Source: Streptomyces sp. ICC1
GTDB lineage: Bacteria > Actinomycetota > Actinomycetes > Streptomycetales > Streptomycetaceae
Direction of reading: 5' to 3'
DNA length: 64,000 nt
Assembly (NCBI RefSeq): GCF_003287935.1
Contig: NZ_CP030287.1
Coordinates: 8,620,058 to 8,684,057 of the forward strand
The translations under genes were made by a program, and so were the position numbers. Of the stretch, positions 38,915-47,874 are shown in pieces. The notes under the pieces are model-generated. The model worked only from the letters and a program-made list of their open reading frames with translations. It did not search any database and was not told where the DNA came from. Within the stretch, counting starts at the first letter, position 1, and the number at the start of each line of letters is the position of its first letter.

Positions 38915-39700
38915 ATGGTTGCCAGTGATGCCCAGCAGCACGAGTCAGGACGGGAAGTAGTGCCCCGGGACGACGCCGAAGCCGGCCATGTTGTCTCCGC
39001 ACCGACGGATGGAGGCAGCGAGGGCTCCGAGCCTCCCGCCGGCCTGCTCGAGCGAGCGGCCGATCTGGTGGAGCCGATCAAGCCGAAGCTACGGGGCTGG
39101 CTCCACGCCGGCATGGTCCCCGCGTCGCTGGCCGCGGGCATCGTACTCATCTGCATGGCAGGAACACCACAGGCCACCGTGGCCTGCACCGTGTACGCCG
39201 TCACCGCCTGGCTGCTGTTCGGGACGAGCGCCGTCTACCACCTCGGCACCTGGGGACCGCTCGGCGAGGCCGTCCTGCGCCGCCTCGACCACGCCAACAT
39301 CTTCCTGATCATCGCCGGCACCTGCACCCCGCTCGCCGTCCTCCTTCTCGCCCCTGACCAGCGGTCCGTCCTCCTGTGGATCGTGTGGACGGGCGCTCTG
39401 GCCGGCATCGCCTTCCGCGTCCTGTGGATCGGAGCGCCCCGCTGGCTGTACACGCCCTGCTACCTGGCCCTGGGCTGGGCACCGGTGCGCTACCTGCCCG
39501 ACTTCCTGCACAGCGGCGGCGCGGCCGTACTCACCCTGATCGTGACGGGCGGGCTGCTCTACAGTGCGGGCGCGGTCGTGTACGCCCTCCAGCGCCCCGA
39601 CCCCTCACCCCGCTGGTTCGGCTACCACGAGGTGTTCCACGCCCTGACCGTGGCAGCTTTCACCGCGCACTGCATCGCCGTCTTCCTCGCTGCCTACTGA
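38915..39700 (+). CDS. trhA: TrhA/hemolysin III-family membrane protein
   Basis: 261 residues. After a variable 60-residue N-terminus, seven hydrophobic helices follow the PAQR/hemolysin III pattern: GWLHAGMVPASLAAGIVLIC first, then SAVYHLGTWG with a metal-binding histidine, LRRLDHANIFLIIAGTCTPL, and the final HEVFHALTVAAFTAHC with two further histidines. TrhA proteins influence membrane energetics and fatty-acid homeostasis in bacteria. The ATG at 38915 is near a weak GGACAGG box. Monocistronic. Confidence 0.93.
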   Translation: MVASDAQQHESGREVVPRDDAEAGHVVSAPTDGGSEGSEPPAGLLERAADLVEPIKPKLRGWLHAGMVPASLAAGIVLICMAGTPQATVACTVYAVTAWLLFGTSAVYHLGTWGPLGEAVLRRLDHANIFLIIAGTCTPLAVLLLAPDQRSVLLWIVWTGALAGIAFRVLWIGAPRWLYTPCYLALGWAPVRYLPDFLHSGGAAVLTLIVTGGLLYSAGAVVYALQRPDPSPRWFGYHEVFHALTVAAFTAHCIAVFLAAY

Positions 39701-40113
39701 GCACGATGACGTGGCGGTGCATGCCTGCCCGGTTGTGTGGGGCCGGTGCTTTGCCGACCGGCTTCGGGTGCGGGCGCGGGCGGGCGGCGCAGGGAGACGT
39801 AGTGGTCGCCGACCGCGGACAGGTAGGTGTGGTCGGCTGTTTCGCTGTCGGTGGTGAACCGGGGCGCGGCTTTGATGTCTTCCTGCGTGCCCGAGACCTT
39901 CACCGCCTGCGCTTCGGTGTCGATGTGGGTGACGGCGCCGGCCGGGATCAGGACGCTCCTGCCGAACACCCACACACCGGTGTCGACCACCAGGTGCTGC
40001 ATGCCGGGCTGGTCCTGCTGCCGGTCGACGTGCCCGATGACACCGTCAGCGGCTTCCACGGTGAATCCCACCAGTGACTGCCCGGGCGTGTAGCCGCTGT
40101 CCTGCGCGTACAT
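39694..40113 (-). CDS. PRC-barrel domain protein
   Basis: 139 residues. A PRC-barrel-like beta fold covers about 5-75 (LVGFTVEAADGVIGHVDRQQ and WVFGRSVLIPAGAVTHID), followed by a tail with DHYVSLRRPPAP. Such stand-alone PRC-barrel proteins are common in Streptomyces and are linked to stress genes; function unknown. The start could be the ATG at 40113 or a GTG at 40117 two codons earlier. It converges on trhA with a 7-base overlap. The 40118-40474 stretch upstream contains no convincing gene. Confidence 0.75.
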   Translation of the reverse strand: MYAQDSGYTPGQSLVGFTVEAADGVIGHVDRQQDQPGMQHLVVDTGVWVFGRSVLIPAGAVTHIDTEAQAVKVSGTQEDIKAAPRFTTDSETADHTYLSAVGDHYVSLRRPPAPAPEAGRQSTGPTQPGRHAPPRHRAQ

Positions 40114-40474
40114 CCACACTCCGCTCACAGAGCATCTCCTCGTCCTCGTCCTCGGCGACCGGGCGTGGTGGCTCGGTGCACCACCGGTTCGCGTCTGCCC
40201 GACCGCATGCCCCGGTGCCTGCTGCGCAACCGAGTCCGCAGAGGATTCCGGGCCGGAGTCCCCGCCGCGGCGAGAAGGACGACGAGGCCGCAGTGGTACG
40301 AACGTCGCCCTCTGGGCCCGTGCGGCGGGCGCAGGGAGGGCATTCGGGTCCGGCTCGCGGTGCCGGAGGGTGCGGCAAGAGGAGAGGCCGAAGAGGTCAT
40401 GCGCCTGCGCACCCCCGTCACCTCGGGAATGCTTGAAGATCGGGAGCCCGCCGTTGCCGACGGGCACGATCACC

Positions 40475-40648
40475 TCAGGCCGATGCCGATGCCGATGCCG
40501 ATGCCGGTGGGGCGGAGGATTCGCCGGCGCGGCGGTATTCGGCGTTGATGCGTTGGGCTTCTTCGAGTTGGTCTTCGAGGATGATGATGCGGCAGGCGGA
40601 GTCGATCGGGGTTCCCTGGTCGACGAGTTCGCGGGCGCGCCTCCCCAT
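40475..40648 (-). CDS. C-terminal fragment of an unidentified protein
   Basis: 57 codons ending in a run of Ala-Ser pairs. The body ARELVDQGTPIDSACRIIIL then EDQLEEAQRINAEYRRAGE reads as a helical, soluble protein end. The Ala-Ser tail is encoded by a GCATCG-type hexamer repeat (about 40480-40503). The start is missing; the sequence changes to an opposite-strand SPFH gene at about 40650. No family assigned. Confidence 0.45.
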   Translation of the reverse strand: MGRRARELVDQGTPIDSACRIIILEDQLEEAQRINAEYRRAGESSAPPASASASASA

Positions 40649-40659
40649 CGGCGCCGGCG

Positions 40660-41574
40660 CCCTCCCCACGCACCCTGCCCGCCGTCCTCGACCCCGAGCT
40701 CGGCGAACACCCCGCGCGCGCCTGTTCCGGCTGGTGGGCCCTGTTCGCCGCCTCGCTCGCCGCGGCCGGCGCCGCCACCCTCGCGCACCACGAGGACCTC
40801 CGCGCCTCCGCCTCCGCCTCCCCCGCCGAGGCCTGGCCGCTCGCCCTCGTCGGCGGCTGCGCGGCGATCGTCCTGGCCGCCCTCTGCGGACTGCGCCGGG
40901 GCCGCGCCGGCCGGGCCTGGTCACTGACCCTCTTCGGCCGCTACCGGGGCACGATCCGGCGTACCGGTCTCCTCTGGTCCAACCCGCTGCCCCGGCACAC
41001 GCGGGTCGACGTCCGGCTGCGCCACTGGCGCAGCGAGCCGCTCCCCGTCGTCGACGCCGAAGGCACCGCACTGCGGGCCGTCGTCCTCGTCGTGTGGCGG
41101 ATCAAGGACACCGCCCGCGCCCTGCTCGCCGTGGACGACCACACCGACTATCTGCGCGGGCAGGTGGAGTCCGCGACCGCCCGGGTGCTCTCCCGGATGC
41201 CCGCCGACTCCTTCGGCCCGGAGCCGGCCGAACCCCGGACCCTGCGCGACACCGAGGCCGTCGGCGACGAACTGACCCGGCTGCTCGCCGCCGAGTGCAA
41301 GGCGGTCGGCGTCGAGGTCTTCTCCGCCCGGCCGCTGCGGATCGAGTACGCGCCCGAGGTCGCCGCCGCGATGCAGCGCCGCCAAGTCGCCTCGATCGAC
41401 GCCCGGCACCGGGACACCGTCCTCACCTCCGTGCTCGACGCGGTCGACGACACCGTTCACCGGATGTCCGACCGGGGGCTCGTAGGCCTGGACGACTACG
41501 AACGCAAGGCACTGGTCAAGGACTTGACCGTGGCCTTCTACACGGCGCGCGGCCCTGCCGCCGACGCCCGCTGA
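40660..41574 (+). CDS. SPFH/band 7-domain membrane protein, N-terminus lost
   Basis: About 304 residues. Two hydrophobic segments (WALFAASLAAAGAATLAH and PLALVGGCAAIVLAALCGL) precede an SPFH domain with RIKDTARALLAVDDHTDYLR, ESATARVLSRMP and EVFSARPLRIEYAPEV. The C-terminal helix AAAMQRRQVASIDARH is typical. SPFH proteins form membrane-associated oligomers that organise microdomains. The reading frame is open back to about 40655 but lacks a start because of the join with the preceding fragment. Confidence 0.85.
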   Translation, partial: PSPRTLPAVLDPELGEHPARACSGWWALFAASLAAAGAATLAHHEDLRASASASPAEAWPLALVGGCAAIVLAALCGLRRGRAGRAWSLTLFGRYRGTIRRTGLLWSNPLPRHTRVDVRLRHWRSEPLPVVDAEGTALRAVVLVVWRIKDTARALLAVDDHTDYLRGQVESATARVLSRMPADSFGPEPAEPRTLRDTEAVGDELTRLLAAECKAVGVEVFSARPLRIEYAPEVAAAMQRRQVASIDARHRDTVLTSVLDAVDDTVHRMSDRGLVGLDDYERKALVKDLTVAFYTARGPAADAR

Positions 41575-41605
41575 GAGCACACCCCCGATGAGAGAGGAAC
41601 CACGC

Positions 41606-42559
41606 ATGCGCACGCCCGAGTTCACCGAGGAAATACCCGACGTCTGCGACTGCGCAGGCTGTGCCCGCGGCACGACGGCCGTGACCTCCACGGCCCGTCG
41701 CCGTCGCTGCACCCTGCGCGGGGCCGTGGTCGCGGCCGTCGGCGCCACCCTGCTGATGGGCACCGGTGTGACCACCGCGTCCGCCGAGCCCGCGCCGGCC
41801 AAGGCGGGCTGGGACGGCTCGAAGTACTGGTACAAGGACGCGACCGGCTGGTGGCGCTGGACCCAGCACTACAGCAAGTACGCGGCGAACAGCGGCGCTT
41901 CCGCGGCCGCCAAGCCCTCCTCGTCCGCCGCCAAGCCCTCCTCGTCCGCCGCCTCCCCGGTACGCACCTCGGAGCCGGCCTTCCGCGGCCGCGCGGGCTG
42001 GGACGCGACGGACCGCGTGTACTGGTACAAGGACGCCACCGGCTGGTGGCGCTGGACCAGCCACAAGGACAAGTACGAGCGCAACGCCGGCCGCACCGGC
42101 TCCTCGGGCTCCTCGGGCTCGTCCGGCTCCACGGGCGGCTCGGGCAGCTCGGGCGGCTCCGGCGGCGCCCCGTCCGGCTCAGGCAGTCCCCTTCGCCAGG
42201 GCACCGAGGGCGCGATCTCCTTCGCGAACAGCCATCTCGGCGACGCGTACGTCTGGGGCGGCAACGGCCCGCACGGCTGGGACTGCTCGGGCCTGGTCCA
42301 GGCGGCCTACCGCTCCGCGGGCATCTCCCTCCCCCGCGTCGCCTCCGACCAGTACCGCGCCACGACCCCGATCTCCCGCTCCGAACTGCGCCGCGGCGAC
42401 CTGGTGTTCTGGACCTCGAACGGAAACGTGTCGGGCATCCACCACGTCGCGGTCTACCTCGGCGACGGCAAGTACATCGAGGCTCCGCGCCCGGGCAAGC
42501 AGGTCCGCGTCTCCAGCTTCAGCGCGTACAACCCGAACATGTACGGCCGCGTGCGCTGA
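41606..42559 (+). CDS. Secreted NlpC/P60 peptidoglycan endopeptidase with two WYKDATGWWRW repeats
   Basis: 317 residues. A Sec signal (about 38-66, ending VTTASAEPAP) follows a cytoplasmic CDCAGCARG stretch with three cysteines. Two copies of a YWYKDATGWWRWT repeat (about 75 and 145) are separated by an Ala/Ser linker and followed by a Gly/Ser linker. The NlpC/P60 domain (about 205-317) has catalytic cysteine in WDCSGLV and histidine in GIHHVAVYLG. It cleaves peptide bonds in peptidoglycan stems. The ATG at 41606 with GAGAGG upstream is preferred over 41588. Ends at a strong hairpin. Confidence 0.92.
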   Translation: MRTPEFTEEIPDVCDCAGCARGTTAVTSTARRRRCTLRGAVVAAVGATLLMGTGVTTASAEPAPAKAGWDGSKYWYKDATGWWRWTQHYSKYAANSGASAAAKPSSSAAKPSSSAASPVRTSEPAFRGRAGWDATDRVYWYKDATGWWRWTSHKDKYERNAGRTGSSGSSGSSGSTGGSGSSGGSGGAPSGSGSPLRQGTEGAISFANSHLGDAYVWGGNGPHGWDCSGLVQAAYRSAGISLPRVASDQYRATTPISRSELRRGDLVFWTSNGNVSGIHHVAVYLGDGKYIEAPRPGKQVRVSSFSAYNPNMYGRVR

Positions 42560-42571
42560 CGCACGGCGAAG

Positions 42572-42603
42572 CCTCCCCGAGGGCCGGTTGGCCCTCGGGG
42601 AGG
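42572..42603 (+). terminator. Strong hairpin between convergent genes
   Basis: A 14-bp perfect stem CCTCCCCGAGGGCC with GGTT loop, between the NlpC/P60 gene and the convergent DUF6777 gene. Confidence 0.88.
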
Positions 42604-42622
42604 CAGGCCGTGCGGTGCCGCT

Positions 42623-44260
42623 TCAGCGGCCGCCGGTACCCGCATCGCTTCCGGCGTCGGCTCCCTCGTCGGTTCCCGGCTGGTCCGGGGAGGGCGGCGG
42701 AGGAGGCGGAGACGGAGGCACGATCAGGGTCGATGACGGCGGCGGAGGGGGCGGCGGAGGCGGAGGCTGGACCGGGGACGGTACGACCGGCGGGGCCGGC
42801 GGCAGCTCAGGCTGCGCCGACGTCACCGGCGGCTTGGGCTCCGGCGCCGCCGAGGAGGTCTTGGGCGGGGCCGGAGTTTGTGGTTCCGCCGAGCTCCGCG
42901 GCGCCGACGGCGACGAGGACTCCGGGGTCGCGGACCGCACCTTCGCCGAGGGCGAGGCGGACTCTGACTCTGACTCGGAGGCGGACGGGGAGGTCGAAGG
43001 CGACTCGGAGGCGGACTTCGACGGCGATTCCGAGGGCGATTCAGAGGATGATCGCGTGCCGGACTCGGACGGCGAGACCGACTCCGACGGAGACTCGGAA
43101 GCCGACTCGGACGCAGACTCCGACGGAGACTCGGAAGCCGACTCGGACGGGGACTCCGACGGAGACTCAGAGGGCGACTTCGACGGGGACTCGGACGGCG
43201 ACTCGGACGGCGACTTCGACGGCGACTCCGACGGCGAGACCGACGGGGAATGCGAAGTCGGCGGCGGCGAGGTCACCGGCGGCGGAAACGTGATCGGCGG
43301 GGTCGTGATCACCGGCGGCGGGATGGGCTTGTCGTGCCTGCCGCCCCGGTGGTCGCCCCGGTCACGCTCGTACCAGGTGCTGTTGTTGTGGTCGTAGATC
43401 ACGAACTTGTTCACGATGGTCACGGACGGTGCGATGACCACCACCTGCGCGGGCCGGTACGAGGTCCACGGCTGTCCGAACCGCTTCGGATTGGCCTGCA
43501 GCGCCACCGGCTCGCCCAGCGGGTTCCCGCACGCGCAGCGGACCCTCGGCACCCCCCGGTCGTCCACGAGCACGGCCGTCCCGGCCTGGAGCACCGCCTG
43601 GTAGCTGGTGGGCCTGCCGTCCCGGTATCCGTGGTTCGTGACCCGGGTGTCCATCCGCAGCTGGACCGGGGTGAGCGAGCGCAGGTACCCCGGCACGGCC
43701 GTCGGCTGGATGCCGAGCGCCGAGGCGAACGCGGCGTTCTTGGAGGGCTGCGCCGACAGCACCTGGATCTGCTTCTCGACATCGCAGCTGGCGACGTCCC
43801 TCGTGCCCCCGAACAGGGTGGGCGAGGATCCGGAGACGCGGGTGACCGTGGTCCCCGGAGTCGTCCCCGTGGTCCCCCTGGCCGACGGGTCCTTCGACGG
43901 CTGCCGGCTCTGCGGCGGGCTCTCGGGCGGCGGGCTCTCCGGCGGCGGCGTGGCCTGCTTGGCCGCCGTGGACTCGGGGAAGGGGTCCGGTCCGGAGGCC
44001 GCGGCGGGCTGCAGGAACACCTCGCTGCCCTGCGAGGTGGTGGTGCCGCCCCCGCCGCTCGGCCTGGTCAGCACGACGGCCAGGGTCACGGCGGCCGCGA
44101 TGGCGACGATCGTGGTGGCGAGCCGGGGTACCGAGCGCCACCAGGGCTTGTGCGGGGGCTCCGGAGGCACGCTCCCGGACCCACCGGAACCGCCGGAGCC
44201 CCCGGAACCGGAGCCTCCCGCGTCCCCGAAGCCGCCCGAGCCCCCGGGCGGAGCGGGCGG
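42623..44260 (-). CDS. DUF6777-family membrane-anchored protein, N-terminus lost
   Basis: About 545 residues. A Gly/Ser-rich front leads to one transmembrane helix (TTIVAIAAAVTLAVVL), then the globular part with SEVFLQPAAASGPDPFPEST, RVRCACGNPLGEPVAL and NSTWYERDRG. I recognise this as the DUF6777 family of Streptomyces. The C-terminal 200 residues are SPSES-type Ser/Pro/Glu repeats and poly-proline, probably a wall-spanning stalk. The cytoplasmic N-terminus is cut at about 44262. Function unknown. Confidence 0.75.
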   Translation of the reverse strand, partial: PPAPPGGSGGFGDAGGSGSGGSGGSGGSGSVPPEPPHKPWWRSVPRLATTIVAIAAAVTLAVVLTRPSGGGGTTTSQGSEVFLQPAAASGPDPFPESTAAKQATPPPESPPPESPPQSRQPSKDPSARGTTGTTPGTTVTRVSGSSPTLFGGTRDVASCDVEKQIQVLSAQPSKNAAFASALGIQPTAVPGYLRSLTPVQLRMDTRVTNHGYRDGRPTSYQAVLQAGTAVLVDDRGVPRVRCACGNPLGEPVALQANPKRFGQPWTSYRPAQVVVIAPSVTIVNKFVIYDHNNSTWYERDRGDHRGGRHDKPIPPPVITTPPITFPPPVTSPPPTSHSPSVSPSESPSKSPSESPSESPSKSPSESPSESPSESASESPSESASESASESPSESVSPSESGTRSSSESPSESPSKSASESPSTSPSASESESESASPSAKVRSATPESSSPSAPRSSAEPQTPAPPKTSSAAPEPKPPVTSAQPELPPAPPVVPSPVQPPPPPPPPPPSSTLIVPPSPPPPPPSPDQPGTDEGADAGSDAGTGGR

Positions 44261-44262
44261 CC

Positions 44263-44469
44263 CACCCCGGCGGCCAGGAAGTGCGTGAAGGGTGCCGCGC
44301 TCTCGGCGGTGAAGCGGCCGCCCGGGGCGGAGACCCGCAGCGGGGCTCCGACGTGCAGGCGGGGCGAGAGCCGGTCGGCCTGGTCGGCGCGGTGGCGGTT
44401 GCGCACGGCCAGCCGGTACCCCTCCGCGCCGGCGGAGAGGAGGGGGAACGTCTTCAGCCGGGGCCCCAC
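44263..44469 (-). CDS. Ferredoxin-reductase-type oxidoreductase fragment
   Basis: About 69 codons resembling the middle of an FAD-binding FNR-like domain: LLSAGAEGYRLAVRNRHRAD then VGAPLRVSAPGGRFTAESAA and THFLAAGVG. In this family the last motif precedes the NAD-binding lobe. Both ends are missing, on one side at a join with DUF6777 and on the other with the AtuA gene. It is a contig-scale scrap of a gene like the one at 49128-50183. Confidence 0.5.
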
Positions 44470-44476
44470 CCGCAGG

Positions 44477-44848
44477 GTGCCGCTGGGGCGGCTGATCGGC
44501 GCCCGCAGCGGGGACAAGGGCGGCGACGCCAACGTCGGGGTGTGGGCCGAGAGCGCCCCCGCCTGGGAGTGGCTCCGCGACACCCTCACCGTCGACGCCT
44601 TCCGGCGGCTGCTCCCCGAGACGGCCCCGCTGGACGTGACCCGCGCCGAGCTCCCCAACCTCCGCTCCCTCAACTTCACCGTCACCGGCGTCCTCGGCGA
44701 CGGCGTCGCCTCGGGCCACCGCTTCGACCCCCAGGCCAAGGCCCTCGGCGAGTGGCTCCGCTCCCGGCACGTGGACATCCCCGTCGCCCTGCTCGGGCCG
44801 CCCCCGGAGGTCCCCGTACCCACCACCGCCCCGGAGGGGACCCCGTGA
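44477..44848 (+). CDS. AtuA-like protein, C-terminal fragment
   Basis: 124 codons. GARSGDKGGDANVGVWAESA is the conserved start of the AtuA-like C-terminal domain, followed by LPETAPLDVTRAELPNLRSL and NFTVTGVLGDGV. AtuA-family (DUF1446) proteins occur beside acyl-CoA carboxylases and dehydrogenases in acyclic terpene and leucine-type catabolic clusters. The start and first domain are missing upstream of about 44477. Its TGA overlaps the GTG of the carboxylase beta gene, so they form one operon. Confidence 0.85.
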   Translation: MPLGRLIGARSGDKGGDANVGVWAESAPAWEWLRDTLTVDAFRRLLPETAPLDVTRAELPNLRSLNFTVTGVLGDGVASGHRFDPQAKALGEWLRSRHVDIPVALLGPPPEVPVPTTAPEGTP

Positions 44849-46443
44849 CCCGCCTCAAGACCGCCGTCGACCCGCTCGCCCCCGAGCACGCGCAGGCCCG
44901 TACCGCCGCCCTGGAACGCCTCGCCGAGCTCGACTCCGCGCACGCCGGAGCCCTGCTCGGCGGCGGCGAGAAGTACACCGCCCGCCACAAGACGCGCGGC
45001 AAGCTCCTCGCCCGCGAGCGCATCGAGCTGCTGCTCGACCCGGACACCCCGTTCCTGGAGCTGTCCCCGCTCGCCGCCTGGGGCAGCGACTACCCGGTCG
45101 GCGCCTCGATGGTCACCGGCATCGGCACGGTCGAGGGCGTCGAATGCCTGGTCACCGCCAACGACCCCACCGTCCGGGGCGGCGCCAGCAACCCCTGGAC
45201 CCTCAAGAAGGCCCTGCGGGCCAACGAGATCGCCCGCCAGAACCGGCTGCCCTGCATCAGCCTCGTCGAGTCCGGCGGCGCGGACCTCCCCTCCCAGAAG
45301 GAGATCTTCATCCCGGGCGGCGCGATCTTCCGCGACATCACCCGGCTCTCGGCGGCAGGCATCCCCACCATCGCCGTCGTCTTCGGCAACTCCACCGCGG
45401 GCGGCGCCTACGTCCCCGGCATGTCCGACCACACCATCATGATCAAGGACCGCTCGAAGGTGTTCCTCGGCGGTCCGCCGCTCGTCAAGATGGCCACCGG
45501 CGAGGAGAGCGACGACGAGTCCCTCGGCGGAGCCGACATGCACGCCCGGACCTCCGGCCTCGCCGACCACTACGCCCTCGACGAGCACGACGCCATCCGC
45601 CAGGCCCGCCGCGTCGTCGCCCGCCTCAACCACCGCAAGGCCCACGCCGATCCGGTGCGCGCCGAAGAACCCCTCCACGACCCCGAGGAACTCCTCGGCA
45701 TCGTCCCCGCCGACCTCAAGACCCCCTTCGACCCCCGCGAGGTCATCGCCCGCATCGTCGACGCCTCCGACTTCGACGAGTTCAAGCCCCTCTACGGCAC
45801 CAGCCTGGTCACCGGCTGGGCCACCCTCCACGGCTACCCGGTCGGCATCCTCGCCAACGCCCAAGGCGTGCTGTTCAGCGCGGAGTCGCAGAAGGCCGCC
45901 CAGTTCATCCAGCTCGCCAACCAGCGGGACATCCCGCTGCTCTTCCTCCACAACACCACCGGCTACATGGTCGGCAAGGAGTACGAGCAGGGCGGCATCA
46001 TCAAGCACGGCTCGATGATGATCAACGCGGTGTCGAACTCGAAGGTCCCCCACCTCTCCGTTCTGATCGGCGCCAGCTACGGCGCCGGCCACTACGGCAT
46101 GTGCGGCCGCGCCTTCGAGCCCCGCTTCCTCTTCGCCTGGCCCAGCTCCAAGTCCGCCGTCATGGGCCCCGCCCAGCTCGCCGGAGTGCTCTCGATCGTG
46201 TCCCGCCAGTCGGCGGCCGCGAAGGGACAGCCCTACGACGAAGAGGCCGACGCCGGCATGCGCGCCTTCGTCGAGGCGCAGATCGAGTCCGAGTCCCTGC
46301 CGATGTTCCTGTCCGGCCGGCTGTACGACGACGGGGTCATCGACCCGCGCGACACCCGAACCGTCCTCGGCCTGTGCCTGTCGGCCGTCCACAACGCCCC
46401 CGTCGAGGGCGCCCGTGGCGGCTTCGGCGTCTTCCGGATGTGA
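44845..46443 (+). CDS. Acyl-CoA carboxylase beta (carboxyltransferase) subunit
   Basis: 532 residues, full length. It transfers the carboxyl group from biotin to an acyl-CoA. Carboxyltransferase motifs include GGASNPWTLKKALRA, FGNSTAGGAYVPGMSDHTIM and the second-half GYPVGILANAQGVLFS and GASYGAGHYGMCGRAF. Position after an AtuA gene and before a biotin carboxylase suggests methylcrotonyl-CoA or geranyl/terpenyl-CoA carboxylase rather than the acetyl/propionyl type. GTG start overlaps the AtuA stop. Confidence 0.93.
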   Translation: MTRLKTAVDPLAPEHAQARTAALERLAELDSAHAGALLGGGEKYTARHKTRGKLLARERIELLLDPDTPFLELSPLAAWGSDYPVGASMVTGIGTVEGVECLVTANDPTVRGGASNPWTLKKALRANEIARQNRLPCISLVESGGADLPSQKEIFIPGGAIFRDITRLSAAGIPTIAVVFGNSTAGGAYVPGMSDHTIMIKDRSKVFLGGPPLVKMATGEESDDESLGGADMHARTSGLADHYALDEHDAIRQARRVVARLNHRKAHADPVRAEEPLHDPEELLGIVPADLKTPFDPREVIARIVDASDFDEFKPLYGTSLVTGWATLHGYPVGILANAQGVLFSAESQKAAQFIQLANQRDIPLLFLHNTTGYMVGKEYEQGGIIKHGSMMINAVSNSKVPHLSVLIGASYGAGHYGMCGRAFEPRFLFAWPSSKSAVMGPAQLAGVLSIVSRQSAAAKGQPYDEEADAGMRAFVEAQIESESLPMFLSGRLYDDGVIDPRDTRTVLGLCLSAVHNAPVEGARGGFGVFRM

Positions 46444-46451
46444 GCCCGCAC

Positions 46452-47822
46452 ATGACGAACCTGAAGAACCTGACCTCCGTCCTCGTCGCCAACCGCGGCG
46501 AGATCGCCGTCCGCGTCTTCCGCACCGCCCGCGCCCTCGGCCTGGCCACCGTCGCCGTCCACTCCGACCCCGACGCAGACGCCCTGCACGTGCGCGAGGC
46601 CGACGCGGCCGTACGGCTGCCCGGCGCGGCCCCCGCCGACACCTACCTGCGCGGCGACCTCGTCATCAAGGCCGCCCTCGCGGCGGGCGCCGACGCCGTC
46701 CACCCCGGCTACGGCTTCCTCTCCGAGAACGCCGGCTTCGCCCGCGAGGTCCAGGCCGCCGGACTCACCTGGATCGGCCCGCCGCCCCGGGCCATCGAGG
46801 CCATGGCGTCCAAGACCCGGGCCAAGGAGCTGATGCGCGCCGCCGGCGTCCCCCTCCTGGAGCCCGTCGACCCGCACACCGCCACCGCCGCCGACCTCCC
46901 CCTGCTCCTCAAGGCCGCGGCGGGCGGCGGAGGCCGCGGGATGCGGGTCGTACGGGACCTGGACGCGCTCAAGGAGGAACTGGAAGCCGCCTCCGCCGAG
47001 GCGCGCTCCGCCTTCGGTGACGGCGAGGTCTTCGCCGAGCCCTACATCGAACGGGGCCGCCACGTCGAAGTGCAGATCCTCGCCGACTCCCACGGCACCG
47101 TCTGGGCACTCGGCACCCGCGACTGCTCCCTCCAGCGCCGCCACCAGAAGGTCATCGAGGAGGCCCCGGCGCCCGGCCTGCCCGAAGCCCTGCGCGCGAG
47201 CCTGGCCGAGGCGGCCGTCGCCGCCGCGCGGGCGGTCTCGTACCAGGGCGCGGGCACCGTCGAGTTCCTCGTCACCGCGGACGGCCGCCCCTTCTTCCTG
47301 GAGATGAACACCCGACTCCAGGTGGAACATCCCGTCACCGAGGCCGTCTTCGGGCTCGACCTCGTCGCGCTGCAACTGCGGATCGCCGAAGGCGCCCCGC
47401 TGCCCCTGACCCCTCCCCGGCCCACCGGGCATGCCGTCGAGGCCCGCCTCTACGCCGAGGACCCGGCCCAGGACTGGCGCCCGCAGACCGGGACGCTGCA
47501 CACCCTCGCGGTCCCCGGCGAGGTCCGCGTGGACACCGGATTCACCGACGGGGACGCCGTCTCCATCCACTACGACCCCATGCTCGCCAAGGTCATCGCG
47601 CACGCCCCGACCCGCGCCGAGGCCGTCCGGGCCCTCGCCCGCGCCCTCGCCGGAGCCCGGATCCACGGGCTCACCACCAACCGCGAACTCCTCGTACGGT
47701 CCCTGCGGCACCCCGAGTTCACCGCCGGGCGGCTCGACACCGGCTTCTACGAACGCCACCTGCCCGCCCTCACCGAAACCGCCCCCGACGACCGGGCCCC
47801 CGCGCTCTGCGCCCTGGCCGCC
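46452..47822 (+). CDS. Acyl-CoA carboxylase alpha subunit (biotin carboxylase), C-terminus lost
   Basis: About 457 residues of a protein normally near 650. It carries the complete biotin carboxylase part: SVLVANRGEIAVRVFR start, glycine-rich ATP loop KAAAGGGGRGMRVV, EPYIERGRHVEVQIL, and FLEMNTRLQVEHPVTE with catalytic residues. The BT domain and the biotinyl carrier domain (with its MKM-type lysine) are missing: from 47782 the sequence folds back on itself. ATG 9 bases after the beta-subunit stop, so co-transcribed and a partner in one complex. Confidence 0.93.
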
Positions 47823-47874
47823 GCCCTCGCCGAGGCGGCCAGGGCGCAGAGCGCGGGGGCCCGGTCGTCGGGGG
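47782..47874. repeat. Perfect 41-bp fold-back palindrome
   Basis: Bases 47782-47822 are the exact reverse complement of 47834-47874, with an 11-base loop. The left arm is coding sequence of the biotin carboxylase; the right arm is the same sequence inverted, after which a different gene begins. This is the pattern of a strand-switch (fold-back) chimera. Confidence 0.92.

Noticed and set aside
40165..40548. A 127-residue plus-strand gene ending in Met-Pro repeats
   Set aside because: The Met-Pro run is the antisense of the Ala-Ser repeat of the minus-strand fragment; the rest is Arg-rich shadow sequence.
43000..43250. An independent acidic Asp/Ser-repeat protein on the plus strand
   Set aside because: It is the antisense of the Ser/Pro/Glu repeat stalk of the DUF6777 protein.
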